Part shown: positions 40,240 through 49,099 of the stretch, in pieces
How the letters are laid out: every line of letters starts with the position of its first letter
Position numbering within the stretch: the first letter of the stretch is position 1
Assembly: GCA_033813635.1 (NCBI GenBank)
Contig: JAPXRI010000001.1
Span: 186,001-250,000, forward strand
Source of the DNA: JAPXRI01 sp033813635
GTDB taxonomy: Bacteria > Bacillota > Clostridia > Oscillospirales > QAMX01
Direction of reading: 5' to 3'
DNA length: 64,000 bases
Notes under the pieces: model-generated
What the model saw: the letters and a program-made list of their open reading frames with translations, nothing else
The model's database searches: none
Told to the model about the DNA's origin: nothing
Translations under genes and position numbers: made by a program

Positions 40240-42150
40240 ATGTCAAGCGTTTCGTCAGCTTCATCAAGCCGGAACACCTCGCGCATCTCCGGACTCGTTT
40301 CCGGTCTCGATACCGAGAGCATCGTTGAACAGATGCTGAGCGCCAGCAAGGCGAAAATCGATAAAGCGAAGCAGCAGAAAACGATACTCGAGTGGAAGCA
40401 GGAATCCTACCGGAACATACTTACAAAGCTGAAGGATTTCCAGACCGAATATTTCGGCACCTCGGGCTCAAGCTTCGCCTCGTCGCTGCTTAAGCTGAGC
40501 ACGACCTGCTCCTCTCCGTATGTGTCCGTCACGCCCAGCTCAAGCTCGGCCGAGGGCAGCATCTATATAAGCGATATCGTAAGCCTCGCGAGCTCAGCCT
40601 CGATGACCAGCTCCTCCCCCGTCAGCAGCGATCCCGTGATTACGGTGAACACGGAGAGCTTGGCCGACCTGGCGGGCAAAAGCATCGTCGTCACGCTGGA
40701 CGGCACGGAAAATACGCTGACCTTTTCCGAAGGCGAGTATCAGACATCCGAGGACGTGGCAAACGCACTCTCGTCGATGCTGGCGTCGGCGTTCGGGGCG
40801 GACAGGGTGAGCCTTTCACTCCAGGACGACAAGATCACTCTCTCGGCGTCCAACAGCGCCCTTTCGATAAGCATACCGGAATCGGTGGATAGCAATCCCA
40901 CTGGAATTCTCGATTTTAACGGGAGCGACTCGAACCGGCTTGACCTTACGGCCGCGCTCACAGACTGCGGGCTCGCGGCTTTGCCCGTTTCGGACCCGTA
41001 TACCGGAATTGCCTTTCGCATCAACGGCGTGCCGTTTTCATTTTCGTCCAACGACACCCTCAGCAAAATCATCAGCGCGATAAACAAAAGCGACGCGGGT
41101 GTTAAGATATCCTATTCGGACGTTACGGACAAGTTTACCATTTCGTCGACGGCCACCGGGTCCGCCTCCGGCGTCAGCGTCGAGGACACCTCCGGCTCGC
41201 TGATGGCCTCGCTGTTCGGCGCGGGGGTATACAAGTCCGGAACCGACGCCGTCGTCAAGCTGAGCCTCAACGGCTCGGCGGAAGCCAGCGACCAGATCAC
41301 GCTGACCAGAAGCTCAAACGTATTCAACGTCAACGGCACGACGATCAAGCTGCTCGGCAAGGCAGCCGGGGATGCCGAGGAGGGCATTTCCATCGGCCTG
41401 AGCTACGACGCCGGCGCTATTGCGGACAAGATATCCTCGTTTATAAGCGATTACAACGACCTTCTCGGCGCGATAACAAAGCTCACCTCCGAGGAGGTTT
41501 ACAGCGATTACCAGCCGCTTACGGACGACGAGAGGGAGGAGCTTACCGAATCGCAGCAGGATGCGTGGACCGCCAAAGCCAGAAGCGGCATTCTCAGAAA
41601 CGATCTCTATCTCACCAGCATAGCGACGGAGCTCCGGTCAAGCATATACACCGTCGTCGAGGGGCTCGGCACTCTCACCTCGTTGGGCATCACAACCGGC
41701 TCCTATTCCGAGCAGGGCAAGCTGTATGTGGACAAGGACAAGCTCGTTAAAGCTCTGACCGAAAACCCCGAGGACACGCTCGCGCTGTTTACCAACGAGA
41801 GCGGCAGCGTTTTTTCGCTCTACGCCACCGAGGAGCAGCAGCAGACACGCTTCCGGGAAAACGGCGTTCTGGCCAGGATATCCGACATTATTAAAAAGAA
41901 CCTGAACTCGGTCGGAAAAAAAGGCGCTCTGATTATGCTTGTGGGAAGCCCCAACTCCTCCTATACCTCCGAAACGGAATACAGCAAACGAATCAAGAAT
42001 CTCGAAATCAAGATCGACGATATGGAGGAGGCTCTGACAAAGGAGGAGGACCGCTACTGGGAGCAGTTCACGGCTATGGAAACCGCCCTGTCAAAGCTCT
42101 ATTCCCAGAGCGCCTACTTAGCAAGCATGTTCAGCTCCGGCTCCAACTGA
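40240..42150 (+). CDS. fliD: Flagellar filament cap protein FliD
   Basis: 636 residues. The N-terminal RISGLVSGLDTESIVEQML and KQQKTILEWKQESYRNIL, a Ser/Thr-rich middle, and the C-terminal coiled coil LEIKIDDMEEALTKEEDRYWEQF (in parts) are the FliD family. It caps the filament and folds flagellin as it arrives. It is longer than enterobacterial FliD because of extra central domains. ATG with AGGGGCGG upstream; it is the first gene of a plus-strand operon divergent from the flgB operon. Confidence 0.93.
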   Translation: MSSVSSASSSRNTSRISGLVSGLDTESIVEQMLSASKAKIDKAKQQKTILEWKQESYRNILTKLKDFQTEYFGTSGSSFASSLLKLSTTCSSPYVSVTPSSSSAEGSIYISDIVSLASSASMTSSSPVSSDPVITVNTESLADLAGKSIVVTLDGTENTLTFSEGEYQTSEDVANALSSMLASAFGADRVSLSLQDDKITLSASNSALSISIPESVDSNPTGILDFNGSDSNRLDLTAALTDCGLAALPVSDPYTGIAFRINGVPFSFSSNDTLSKIISAINKSDAGVKISYSDVTDKFTISSTATGSASGVSVEDTSGSLMASLFGAGVYKSGTDAVVKLSLNGSAEASDQITLTRSSNVFNVNGTTIKLLGKAAGDAEEGISIGLSYDAGAIADKISSFISDYNDLLGAITKLTSEEVYSDYQPLTDDEREELTESQQDAWTAKARSGILRNDLYLTSIATELRSSIYTVVEGLGTLTSLGITTGSYSEQGKLYVDKDKLVKALTENPEDTLALFTNESGSVFSLYATEEQQQTRFRENGVLARISDIIKKNLNSVGKKGALIMLVGSPNSSYTSETEYSKRIKNLEIKIDDMEEALTKEEDRYWEQFTAMETALSKLYSQSAYLASMFSSGSN

Positions 42151-42199
42151 GCCACGGCTGAAAATACGAGTTTGAAAGACTAACGCGAGGAGATATTTT

Positions 42200-42577
42200 A
42201 TGGCGACAGCGGCAGAGTATCAAAAATACAGGGCACAGTCGGTCGGCTCGCTAACTCCGGGCGAGCAGGTGGTTCTCCTTTTCGAACACGCGGCCGTCTG
42301 CATCTCAAAGGCGATGAAGTGCATCGAGTCGAAGGATATATGCGGCGCCCACAACGCAATTGTCAAGGCGCAGAACATCTACGAATATCTTATGGACAGC
42401 CTTGACATGAATTTCGAGATTTCCAAAAATCTCTATTCCCTCTATGATTTCATCCTGGACAGGCTTGTCCAGGCCAATATAAAAAAAGATACCGAAATCT
42501 TGCAGCAGGTGCTGACGATGACCCGCGGGTTTTACGACACATGGAAACAGGCCGAGCTTAAAAGCCGGCACTCATAA
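42200..42577 (+). CDS. fliS: Flagellin export chaperone FliS
   Basis: 125 residues: a four-helix protein with YQKYRAQSVGSLTPGEQVVL and LFEHAAVCISKAMKCIESKD, matching FliS. It binds the C-terminus of flagellin and keeps it unfolded until export. Directly after fliD with CGAGGAG upstream of the ATG. Confidence 0.93.
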   Translation: MATAAEYQKYRAQSVGSLTPGEQVVLLFEHAAVCISKAMKCIESKDICGAHNAIVKAQNIYEYLMDSLDMNFEISKNLYSLYDFILDRLVQANIKKDTEILQQVLTMTRGFYDTWKQAELKSRHS

Positions 42578-42614
42578 GGTTTTGCAATTTTCCGGCCGTA
42601 TTGAGAGGATATGC

Positions 42615-43124
42615 GTGGATATGAGCGATGATTATATAAAACAGATAGCGGCGCTTGAAAAGATAGCGCAGCAGAGGAACGAACTGCTGAGAACCTTTAC
42701 CGTAATCTGCGTGAGCGCCCTCCGCCGCCTCGATAAGGGAGACATCAGGGGATTTTCCGAGAAGGTCGACGAAAGACAGGTGCTTCTCGACACTCTCGCC
42801 GATATGGACAGCAGGTCCCGCGGCATCATTGAAAGTCTTGAGCAGGGCTACGGCACGATTATAAACGAGCTTTTGAAGCCCGGCGCTGAAAACATGGTCT
42901 GCCCCGAATGGTGCCGTTCGCTTCAGCCCGCATACGCGGAGACCAGGAAGCTATTAAGCCTGTGCAGAACCCTCGACAACAGGCTGAACGCCCGCGCCAA
43001 GGCCCTTCAGCAGAAAATCTCCGACAGCCTGGCCGGCGTCAGGAACCTAAAAAAGGTACGCCAGGGGTATTACATGCAGAGCTCTGACAGCAAGGGCGTG
43101 TATCTCAACTGCAAAAGCGATTGA
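42615..43124 (+). CDS. FliT-like flagellar chaperone (helical, uncertain family)
   Basis: About 169 residues, almost all helical: QIAALEKIAQQRNELLRTFT, then DKGDIRGFSEKVDERQVLLD, and a basic C-terminus. Length, helical make-up and position right after fliS suggest a FliT or FlgN-type chaperone, probably for FliD. The GTG at 42615 is 6 bases after GAGAGG; the ATG at 42621 is an alternative, while the longest frame starts at 42582 without a site. No direct motif proves the family. Confidence 0.6.
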   Translation: MDMSDDYIKQIAALEKIAQQRNELLRTFTVICVSALRRLDKGDIRGFSEKVDERQVLLDTLADMDSRSRGIIESLEQGYGTIINELLKPGAENMVCPEWCRSLQPAYAETRKLLSLCRTLDNRLNARAKALQQKISDSLAGVRNLKKVRQGYYMQSSDSKGVYLNCKSD

Positions 43125-43163
43125 TTCGTCCCAACAAAATAAACAGGTCAGGAGTGCTTCATT

Positions 43164-43988
43164 ATGGATATAGCAACCGTATTAGGTCTTGCTTTCGGAC
43201 TGTTCTGCGTTCTTTTCGGCTACTCGATGGACGGCGGAAATGTCCGGGCGCTCTGGATGCTCAGCGCGATGGTAATAACCTTCGGCGGCTCGATCGGAGC
43301 CTGCGTCGCGTGCTACGGCATCAACCAGATAAAGCAAATGCCGAAGCTGCTGCTGGAATTGCTGGTCAAGCCGAAATCCTCAGTCAGCAGCACAATCGAT
43401 TACCTTCTGAGGCTTTCGCAGACGGCGCGTCAGAACGGGCTTCTGAGTCTCGAAAAGGTAATTTCCGAGGAGGACCCGAAAAAGCCGATCGATCCCTTCC
43501 TGAAGCGCGGAATCCTGATGGTCGTCGACGGCACGGACCCGGAGAAGATCAGCGATATTCTCGAAAACGATATTTACCTCTACGAGCAAAACCGGAGCGT
43601 CCTGCTGCAGATGTTCGACTCGATCGCCGCGTTCTGCCCCTCGTTCGGCATGATCGGCACGATAGTCGGCCTGATACAGGTCCTCGGGGCCGGCATGGAT
43701 GATCCGAACATGCTTACAAAAGCCATCGGCATCGCGTTTATAACCACGCTTTACGGCGTTCTTCTGGCAAACTTCATTTTCGTCCCCGCTTCGACGAAGC
43801 TGAAAAGCAGGCTTGCCAACTACAGGCTGGAAAAGGAAATGATCATAACCGGCGTCTGCGCGATAAGAAACGGCGTCAACTCAAGATTTTTAAGGGAACA
43901 GCTTTCGTCATATTTGATCATTGACGACAAGAAAGGCCGCGGGCATAAGGCTTTGAACAGGCTCGAGGGCAGCGCGAATAAAAAATAG
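43164..43988 (+). CDS. motA: Flagellar motor stator protein MotA
   Basis: 274 residues with four membrane helices: TVLGLAFGLFCVLFGYSMDG, WMLSAMVITFGGSIGACVAC, SFGMIGTIVGLIQVL and FITTLYGVLLANFIFVPAST. These are the MotA/ExbB family's conserved helices, and a charged cytoplasmic loop lies between helices 2 and 3. It forms the ion channel with MotB and acts on FliG. Confidence 0.94.
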   Translation: MDIATVLGLAFGLFCVLFGYSMDGGNVRALWMLSAMVITFGGSIGACVACYGINQIKQMPKLLLELLVKPKSSVSSTIDYLLRLSQTARQNGLLSLEKVISEEDPKKPIDPFLKRGILMVVDGTDPEKISDILENDIYLYEQNRSVLLQMFDSIAAFCPSFGMIGTIVGLIQVLGAGMDDPNMLTKAIGIAFITTLYGVLLANFIFVPASTKLKSRLANYRLEKEMIITGVCAIRNGVNSRFLREQLSSYLIIDDKKGRGHKALNRLEGSANKK

Positions 43989-44025
43989 TAGGATTTGTGA
44001 TTACCGCTAAACGGGAGGGACAGCA

Positions 44026-44787
44026 GTGAAGAAACGCGGAAGTGTGGATAAAATCGACACCTCAAGATGGCTGACTACATATGCCGACCTGATGAACAAC
44101 CTTCTGGTTCTCTTTATGGCCCTCTACGCGATGAGCATCATCGACCTCAACAAGTACAAGGCGCTGATGCACAGCTTTTCGCAGGCCTTCGGCGGGGGCT
44201 CCGGCACCTCCAGCTCCAACGGCGAAGTCACAGGGGAAGTCACCGATGTCAGCGATATCGAGTTCACAACGACGGCTCCCGACGACACCGAGACCGAGCC
44301 GCCCGACGACGGCGTGCAGGATTTCGACGAGCTCTACGATAAAATCAACAACATTCTGGTCGAGCGCGGCTATAACGAAATGATTACGGTTGAGAAGGTC
44401 GACGGGTACATCTACTTCCGCTTTCTCGAGGGCCTGTTTTTCTACCCGGACCAGCCAATTTTAAAGGAGAACAGCTATCCCGCGGTAGAAACAATCGGCG
44501 AGATTCTGAACGAGTCCTACGACCTTATAGACACCATTGAAATCAGCGGACACACCGCTAAGACCACCGACGGGCCGCAGTCGACAACGGATTTCTTTTC
44601 CTGGGAGCTCTCCTCCGGCCGCGCGCTGACCGTGCTTAAATTTCTCGTCCAAAAATGCGGCCTTCCCCAGTCAAAGATGTCCATAACCGGCTTTTCCTGC
44701 AATCGCCCCTTCGTGGTTGGCAATTCCGAGGAGTACTGGGCGCAGAACCGCCGCGTGGAGATCAGAATCTCAAAGGTGGAAGACTAA
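44026..44787 (+). CDS. motB: Flagellar motor stator protein MotB
   Basis: 253 residues: one membrane helix preceded by WLTTYADLMNNLLVLFMALY, with the ion-binding Asp22; a Thr/Asp/Glu-rich linker; and a C-terminal OmpA-like peptidoglycan-binding domain (IEISGHTAK, QNRRVEIRI). It anchors the stator to the cell wall. Whether protons or sodium are used cannot be told from this sequence alone. A strong terminator follows. Confidence 0.94.
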   Translation: MKKRGSVDKIDTSRWLTTYADLMNNLLVLFMALYAMSIIDLNKYKALMHSFSQAFGGGSGTSSSNGEVTGEVTDVSDIEFTTTAPDDTETEPPDDGVQDFDELYDKINNILVERGYNEMITVEKVDGYIYFRFLEGLFFYPDQPILKENSYPAVETIGEILNESYDLIDTIEISGHTAKTTDGPQSTTDFFSWELSSGRALTVLKFLVQKCGLPQSKMSITGFSCNRPFVVGNSEEYWAQNRRVEIRISKVED

Positions 44788-44836
44788 AGCTTTATGCCCC
44801 TAATTCTCCTTTTTCTCTATAAAATGGCAGTCCCCC

Positions 44837-44901
44837 GATATGCTCCCTTTATGCGGTGAAACAAAAAACACTTCTTAGCATAAAGGGAGCATATCATTTT
44901 T
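44837..44901 (+). terminator. Strong intrinsic terminator after motB
   Basis: Perfect 18-bp inverted repeat, arms 44837-44854 and 44878-44895 (GATATGCTCCCTTTATGC and its complement), 23-base loop, followed by ATTTTTAT. Ends the fliD-motB operon. Confidence 0.85.
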
Positions 44902-44916
44902 ATCGGCCTTACCGTA

Positions 44917-44945
44917 TTGACAGCATCTGAACGTTGTGATATAAG
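44917..44945 (+). promoter_or_regulatory. Sigma-A promoter of the GH16-like genes
   Basis: TTGACA (44917-44922), 17-base spacer, TATAAG (44940-44945). About 15 bases downstream is the small palindrome ATAAGCCGCTTAT, which could be an operator; no regulator is known. Confidence 0.72.
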
Positions 44946-45033
44946 ATTAGCATGAATAAGCCGCTTATGCGGCCATCGGTTATCAGTGACACGGCTTGCG
45001 CAGTTTTTTATTTAACATGAAAAGAGTGATTTT

Positions 45034-45768
45034 ATGGTTCATTCCGACGGCTATGAATTGGTCTTCGAAGACAATTTTTCCGGAACCGAATTAGATACGG
45101 AAAAGTGGGCTTACAGGCATACCGGTCCGGACGGATGTGGTTATCAGTCGCCCTCTCAGGTAAGCGTACACGACGGTTGTCTGCACATCAAACAGGAGTA
45201 TAAGACCGGCGAGTTCGGCGAGGGCTGGTACTCCGGCGAGGTAAATGTCAAAAACAATTTTCTCAGGGGATATTTTGAAATTCGCTGTATATGCTCCGTC
45301 CACAGCGGCGACGGTTCCTGCTGGAGCGCGTTCTGGCTGCAGTCGCCCTCTCCCTATGATCCCGAAAAATCAAAGGGCGGCATCGGACCCGGGGGATCGG
45401 AAATCGACATAATGGAATGCTTCAGCGCCGATAACGGGACCTGCCCCGTTGTCGCCTCAACAATCCACTGCTCCGGGATGAAAGGCAGCCCGGCTGAAAA
45501 GGGAGGGCTTGATTCCTTCTCCGTCTCCTCAAGAAAATTGCCGGACGCTTTTGAAAAGTTTCACACCTACGCCCTCGAATGGGATGAAAAAGAGTATAAG
45601 TTTTATATAGACGATGAGCTCGTCGGCGTAAGCATGTGGGGGGACGGCGTTTCGCGGGTTCCGCAGAGTCTGATTGTTTCCCTTGTATTGCCGCGCGACT
45701 GCAAAAACGATAAAAACTTCACATCCGAGTATATCGTAGATTACGTCAGGGTCTGGCAAAAAAAATAA
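45034..45768 (+). CDS. GH16-family glycoside hydrolase-like protein, paralog 1
   Basis: 244 residues, a whole GH16 jelly-roll domain with no signal peptide or other domain. The catalytic motif GSEIDIMECF matches ExDxxE, with both glutamates and the aspartate present. RGYFEIRCICS and WSAFWLQSP are typical GH16 strands, and DYVRVWQKK is the usual GH16 end. GH16 enzymes cut beta-1,3/1,4-glucans, agar, carrageenan or related chains. With no export signal it would act inside the cell or leave by another route. It is followed by a close paralog. Confidence 0.85.
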   Translation: MVHSDGYELVFEDNFSGTELDTEKWAYRHTGPDGCGYQSPSQVSVHDGCLHIKQEYKTGEFGEGWYSGEVNVKNNFLRGYFEIRCICSVHSGDGSCWSAFWLQSPSPYDPEKSKGGIGPGGSEIDIMECFSADNGTCPVVASTIHCSGMKGSPAEKGGLDSFSVSSRKLPDAFEKFHTYALEWDEKEYKFYIDDELVGVSMWGDGVSRVPQSLIVSLVLPRDCKNDKNFTSEYIVDYVRVWQKK

Positions 45769-45787
45769 ATCAGAAAGGATATTTACC

Positions 45788-46528
45788 ATGTCTGTACCTA
45801 ACGGTTATTCCCTTGTATTTGAGGATGATTTTGACGGCGAAACGCTCGATATGAGCAAATGGGCTTACAGGGGTAACGGCAGGAGGAGAGTTGGGTATAA
45901 TTCTCCCGAACAGGTTTTTCTGAAAGACGGCTGTCTTCATATGAAACAGGAGTACAAAAACGGCGAGTACGGCGAGGGCTGGTACGGCGGAATGATCAGG
46001 GCCAACGATTATTTTCTGCGCGGTTATTTTGAGATCCGCTGTATCTGTTCAAGATCCGTCCACAGCTGCGACGGCTCTTTTTGGAGCGCCTTCTGGCTGC
46101 AGGCGCCTTCTCCCTACGATCCCGAGAAATCCAGAGGCGGCATCGGGCCCGGCGGATCTGAAATCGATATAATCGAATGCTTCAGCACCAAGGACGGAGC
46201 CTATCCTCTTATTACTTCAACAATTCACTGCTCCGGAATGAAGGGCAGCGTCGCGGCACAGGGAGGTCTTGACTCGTCCACCGTCTCGAGAAGAATACTT
46301 CCCGACGCCTGCGAGATGTTTCACACCTACGCCCTCGATTGGGATGAGAACGAATACAAGTTCTATATCGACGACGAGCTCGTCGCCGTAAGCATCTGGG
46401 GGGACGGCGTTTCCCGGGTGCCGCAGGAACTGATTGTCTCCCTCGAGCTTCCGGGCAACTGCGTTGAGGACAAGGATTATACCACGGAGTTCGTTGTCGA
46501 TTACGTCAGGGTCTGGCAAAAGAAATAA
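45788..46528 (+). CDS. GH16-family glycoside hydrolase-like protein, paralog 2
   Basis: 246 residues, about two-thirds identical to paralog 1 over its whole length, with the catalytic motif GSEIDIIECF intact and the same C-terminal DYVRVWQKK. Again there is no signal peptide. It starts 19 bases after paralog 1, with a GAAAGGA site, so the pair is a tandem duplication expressed as one unit ending at the terminator at 46574-46616. Confidence 0.85.
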   Translation: MSVPNGYSLVFEDDFDGETLDMSKWAYRGNGRRRVGYNSPEQVFLKDGCLHMKQEYKNGEYGEGWYGGMIRANDYFLRGYFEIRCICSRSVHSCDGSFWSAFWLQAPSPYDPEKSRGGIGPGGSEIDIIECFSTKDGAYPLITSTIHCSGMKGSVAAQGGLDSSTVSRRILPDACEMFHTYALDWDENEYKFYIDDELVAVSIWGDGVSRVPQELIVSLELPGNCVEDKDYTTEFVVDYVRVWQKK

Positions 46529-46573
46529 CACAAAACAAAAATAACCGCTTTCATTCCTGAAAACAGCAAAAAT

Positions 46574-46616
46574 GTGCCGGCGCGAAAGACGAAAAATCAC
46601 GCGCCGGCGCTTTTTT
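46574..46616 (+). terminator. Intrinsic terminator after the GH16 pair
   Basis: GTGCCGGCGCG / CGCGCCGGCGC stem (one G-T pair) with a 15-base loop and a T6 run. Confidence 0.85.
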
Positions 46617-46692
46617 ACTTTACTATACGGATATATCCGGCGCATGCCTTTAAAGCGGGAAGGTTTTGCATAATAAATTCTCTCCCGCGCCG

Positions 46693-46767
46693 TTTACATC
46701 CCCCGCCGGACGCGGTATAATATAACCGGTAATTATATTTATCCTCGCTATATAACCGGAGGTTATA
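46693..46767 (+). promoter_or_regulatory. Promoter and paired palindromic operators of the LysR gene
   Basis: Promoter: TTTACA (46693-46698), 17 bases, TATAAT (46716-46721). Two 17-base palindromes follow: TATAACCGGTAATTATA (46721-46737) and TATAACCGGAGGTTATA (46751-46767). Their centres are 30 bases apart, three helical turns. The second covers the ribosome-binding site and the A of the start codon. The T-N11-A shape fits a LysR box, so autoregulation is likely. Confidence 0.7.
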
Positions 46768-47648
46768 TGAACGTTAACCTTGAGTACTATAAAATCTTTT
46801 ACTACGTCGCGAAGTGCGGCGGGATTACCTCTGCCGCGAACGAGCTTTTCATCTCCCAGCCTGCCGTAAGCCGGGCCGTCAGGCAGCTCGAGACCGATCT
46901 CGGCGCGGCGCTGTTTGTTCGGACGCCCCGGGGCGTGAAGCTGACCCCCGAGGGGGAGGTGCTCTACGCCCATGTCTCCCGCGGGTATGAGAGCATCAAG
47001 CTCGGCGAAAGCAAGTTTCAGGAGCTTTTAAACCTCGAGGAGGGGGAAATCCGCATCGGCGCAAGCGATATGACGCTGCGCTATTACCTGCTCCCCCATC
47101 TCGAGGCGTTTCACAGCAGGTTCCCCAAAATAAAGGTAAAGGTCACAAACGCGCCGACCCCTGTGACGGCCGAGTTCCTCGAAGCCGGAAAAATTGATTT
47201 CGGCGTCGTCACCGCGCCCGCGGCCTACCGTCCGGGCTTCATTACCACTCCGGTCTGCCCGATAACCGACATCTTTGTCGCCGGTAGCCGGTATGACTTC
47301 CTGAAGGGGAGGACCCTCCACCCCTCCGAGTTCTGCTCTTACCCCGTGATCTGCCTTGAGCCCAACACCAGTACTAGGCGCTATGTGGACGATTTTCTGA
47401 AGCTGCAGGGCGTCACCCTGGCCCCGGAGTTCGAGCTCGCCACCAGCGACTTGATCGTCTCCTTCGCGCTTAGAAATCTCGGGATCGGGTGCGTAGTTTC
47501 TGATTTCGCAAAGGAGGAGATCCAAAAGGGAACGCTCTTCAAGCTGAGAATCGAGCCGGAGATTCCGCCGCGGGAGATCTGCGTGATCACCTCCGATAAA
47601 ATACCGCCCTCCCCCGCTGGAAAAAGGCTTTTATCGATGCTGATATAA
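46767..47648 (+). CDS. LysR-family transcriptional regulator
   Basis: 293 residues. The N-terminal winged helix-turn-helix (YYVAKCGGITSAANELFISQ, PAVSRAVRQLETDLGAALFV, RTPRGVKLTPEGE) and a periplasmic-binding-type effector domain follow the LysR layout. Its own promoter carries two matching palindromes, and a third related site (47644-47660) lies between its end and purA, so purA may be a target. The effector is unknown. Confidence 0.93.
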   Translation: MNVNLEYYKIFYYVAKCGGITSAANELFISQPAVSRAVRQLETDLGAALFVRTPRGVKLTPEGEVLYAHVSRGYESIKLGESKFQELLNLEEGEIRIGASDMTLRYYLLPHLEAFHSRFPKIKVKVTNAPTPVTAEFLEAGKIDFGVVTAPAAYRPGFITTPVCPITDIFVAGSRYDFLKGRTLHPSEFCSYPVICLEPNTSTRRYVDDFLKLQGVTLAPEFELATSDLIVSFALRNLGIGCVVSDFAKEEIQKGTLFKLRIEPEIPPREICVITSDKIPPSPAGKRLLSMLI

Positions 47649-47660
47649 CTTTGTGTTATG
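47644..47660 (+). promoter_or_regulatory. Third LysR-type palindrome, upstream of purA
   Basis: TATAACTTTGTGTTATG has the same 17-base layout as the two lysR operators (TATAAC, five bases, GTTATR). It overlaps the lysR stop codon. A possible extended -10 (TGCTATCAT, ending at 47710) for purA lies about 45 bases downstream; no good -35 is visible. Confidence 0.45.
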
Positions 47661-47752
47661 TCCAGTATAAGAAATATCAATTATATTTATGTACCGATAT
47701 ATGCTATCATAAAACCGTAGTAAAATCGTTCTTTTGCTTATCGGAGGTAAAT

Positions 47753-49036
47753 ATGGTTAAAGCAATTGTAGGCGGCAACTGGGGCGACGAAGGAAAAGGC
47801 AAAATGACCGATCTGCTGGCCGGGGAGGCAGATATCGTCGTCCGTTACCAGGGCGGCGCGAACGCCGGCCATACGGTCATCAACGAATACGGAAAATTCG
47901 CGCTCCACCTTCTGCCCTCCGGCGTGTTCAGAAAAGGTGTCGTCAACGTGATAGCCCAGGGCGTGGCGCTGAACCTCGACAATTTATTTAAAGAGCTTGA
48001 TTCGCTCTCCGAGAGAAACGTTCCGGCTCCGAAGCTGCTCGTCTCCGACAGGGCGCAGGTGGTAATGCCCTATCATCCGCTGTTCGACGCGCTGGAGGAG
48101 AAGCGGCTCGGTAAGAAAAGCTTCGGCTCGACGCAGTCCGGAATCGCGCCGTTTTACTCCGACAAATACCTTAAAATCGGCTTCCAGGTCTGCGAGCTTT
48201 ACGACGACGAAGCGCTAAAGGTCAAGCTCGAGTCCGTATGCGAAGTTAAAAACAAGATGATTAAGGCCGTATACCGGGACGAAACAGTTTTAGACCCGGA
48301 CGAGATCTACCGCAAGCTGGTTGTCCTGCGGGAGCGGCTCCGCCCTATGGTCGCCGACGTCGCGCTCTACCTTAACCGCGCCGTCAGGGAGGGGAAAAAC
48401 ATCCTGCTGGAGGGCCAGCTGGGCGCGCTCAAGGACCCGGACAACGGCATCTACCCGTTCACCACCTCCTCTTCCCCGCTCGCCGGCTTTGCAAGCGTCG
48501 GCGCGGCCGGCATTCCGCCTTATCAGATAAAGGAGGTCGTGACCGTCGTCAAGGCCTATTCCTCCGCCGTCGGGGCTGGCGCGTTTGTCTCCGAGATATT
48601 CGGGGAGGAGGCGGAGACCCTCAGAAACCGCGGCGGTGACTGCGGCGAGTACGGAGCGACCACAGGCCGTCCCCGCAGAATGGGCTGGTTTGACGCCGTC
48701 GCGACCCGTTACGGCTGCATGCTGCAGGGCACAACCCATGTGGCGCTGGCGCTTTTGGACGTCCTCTCCTACCTGGATAAAATCCCCGTCTGCGTGGCCT
48801 ACGACATCGACGGCGAGCTCACCGAGGATTTCCCGGCGACGCCGAGGCTCAACAGGGCAAAACCCGTCTATGAATACCTGGACGGCTGGAAATGCGACAT
48901 CACCGGCATCAGAAATTATGCGGACCTCCCGGACAACGCCAAAAAGTATGTCAGCTTCATACAGCAAAGGCTCGGATACCCAATCAAGTACATCTCAAAC
49001 GGCCCGAAGAGGGACGATATCATAATACCGGGCTAA
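47753..49036 (+). CDS. purA: Adenylosuccinate synthetase PurA
   Basis: About 427 residues. The start VGGNWGDEGKGKMTDLLAGE carries the GDEGKGK phosphate loop with its catalytic aspartate; GGANAGHTV holds the catalytic histidine. GSTQSGIAPFYSDK and TTGRPRRMGWFDAVATRYG also match the family. It joins IMP and aspartate using GTP, the first step from IMP to AMP. The ATG at 47753 has GGAGG 7 bases upstream, so the extra 34 codons of the open frame are not used. It may be under control of the adjacent LysR regulator. Confidence 0.95.
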   Translation: MVKAIVGGNWGDEGKGKMTDLLAGEADIVVRYQGGANAGHTVINEYGKFALHLLPSGVFRKGVVNVIAQGVALNLDNLFKELDSLSERNVPAPKLLVSDRAQVVMPYHPLFDALEEKRLGKKSFGSTQSGIAPFYSDKYLKIGFQVCELYDDEALKVKLESVCEVKNKMIKAVYRDETVLDPDEIYRKLVVLRERLRPMVADVALYLNRAVREGKNILLEGQLGALKDPDNGIYPFTTSSSPLAGFASVGAAGIPPYQIKEVVTVVKAYSSAVGAGAFVSEIFGEEAETLRNRGGDCGEYGATTGRPRRMGWFDAVATRYGCMLQGTTHVALALLDVLSYLDKIPVCVAYDIDGELTEDFPATPRLNRAKPVYEYLDGWKCDITGIRNYADLPDNAKKYVSFIQQRLGYPIKYISNGPKRDDIIIPG

Positions 49037-49099
49037 ACCGCTCTTCCCCGCCCCGGACCGGCGGCCGGCTAAGGGGAAAACGGCGGCAGGGAATAAAAT

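Noticed and set aside
43121..43702. Plus-strand 193-codon frame over motA
   Set aside because: It overlaps motA in another frame, is Arg-rich as expected for an off-frame reading, and has no family similarity.
48290..48967. Minus-strand 225-codon frame inside purA
   Set aside because: It lies wholly antisense to a certain gene and has no ribosome-binding site or family.
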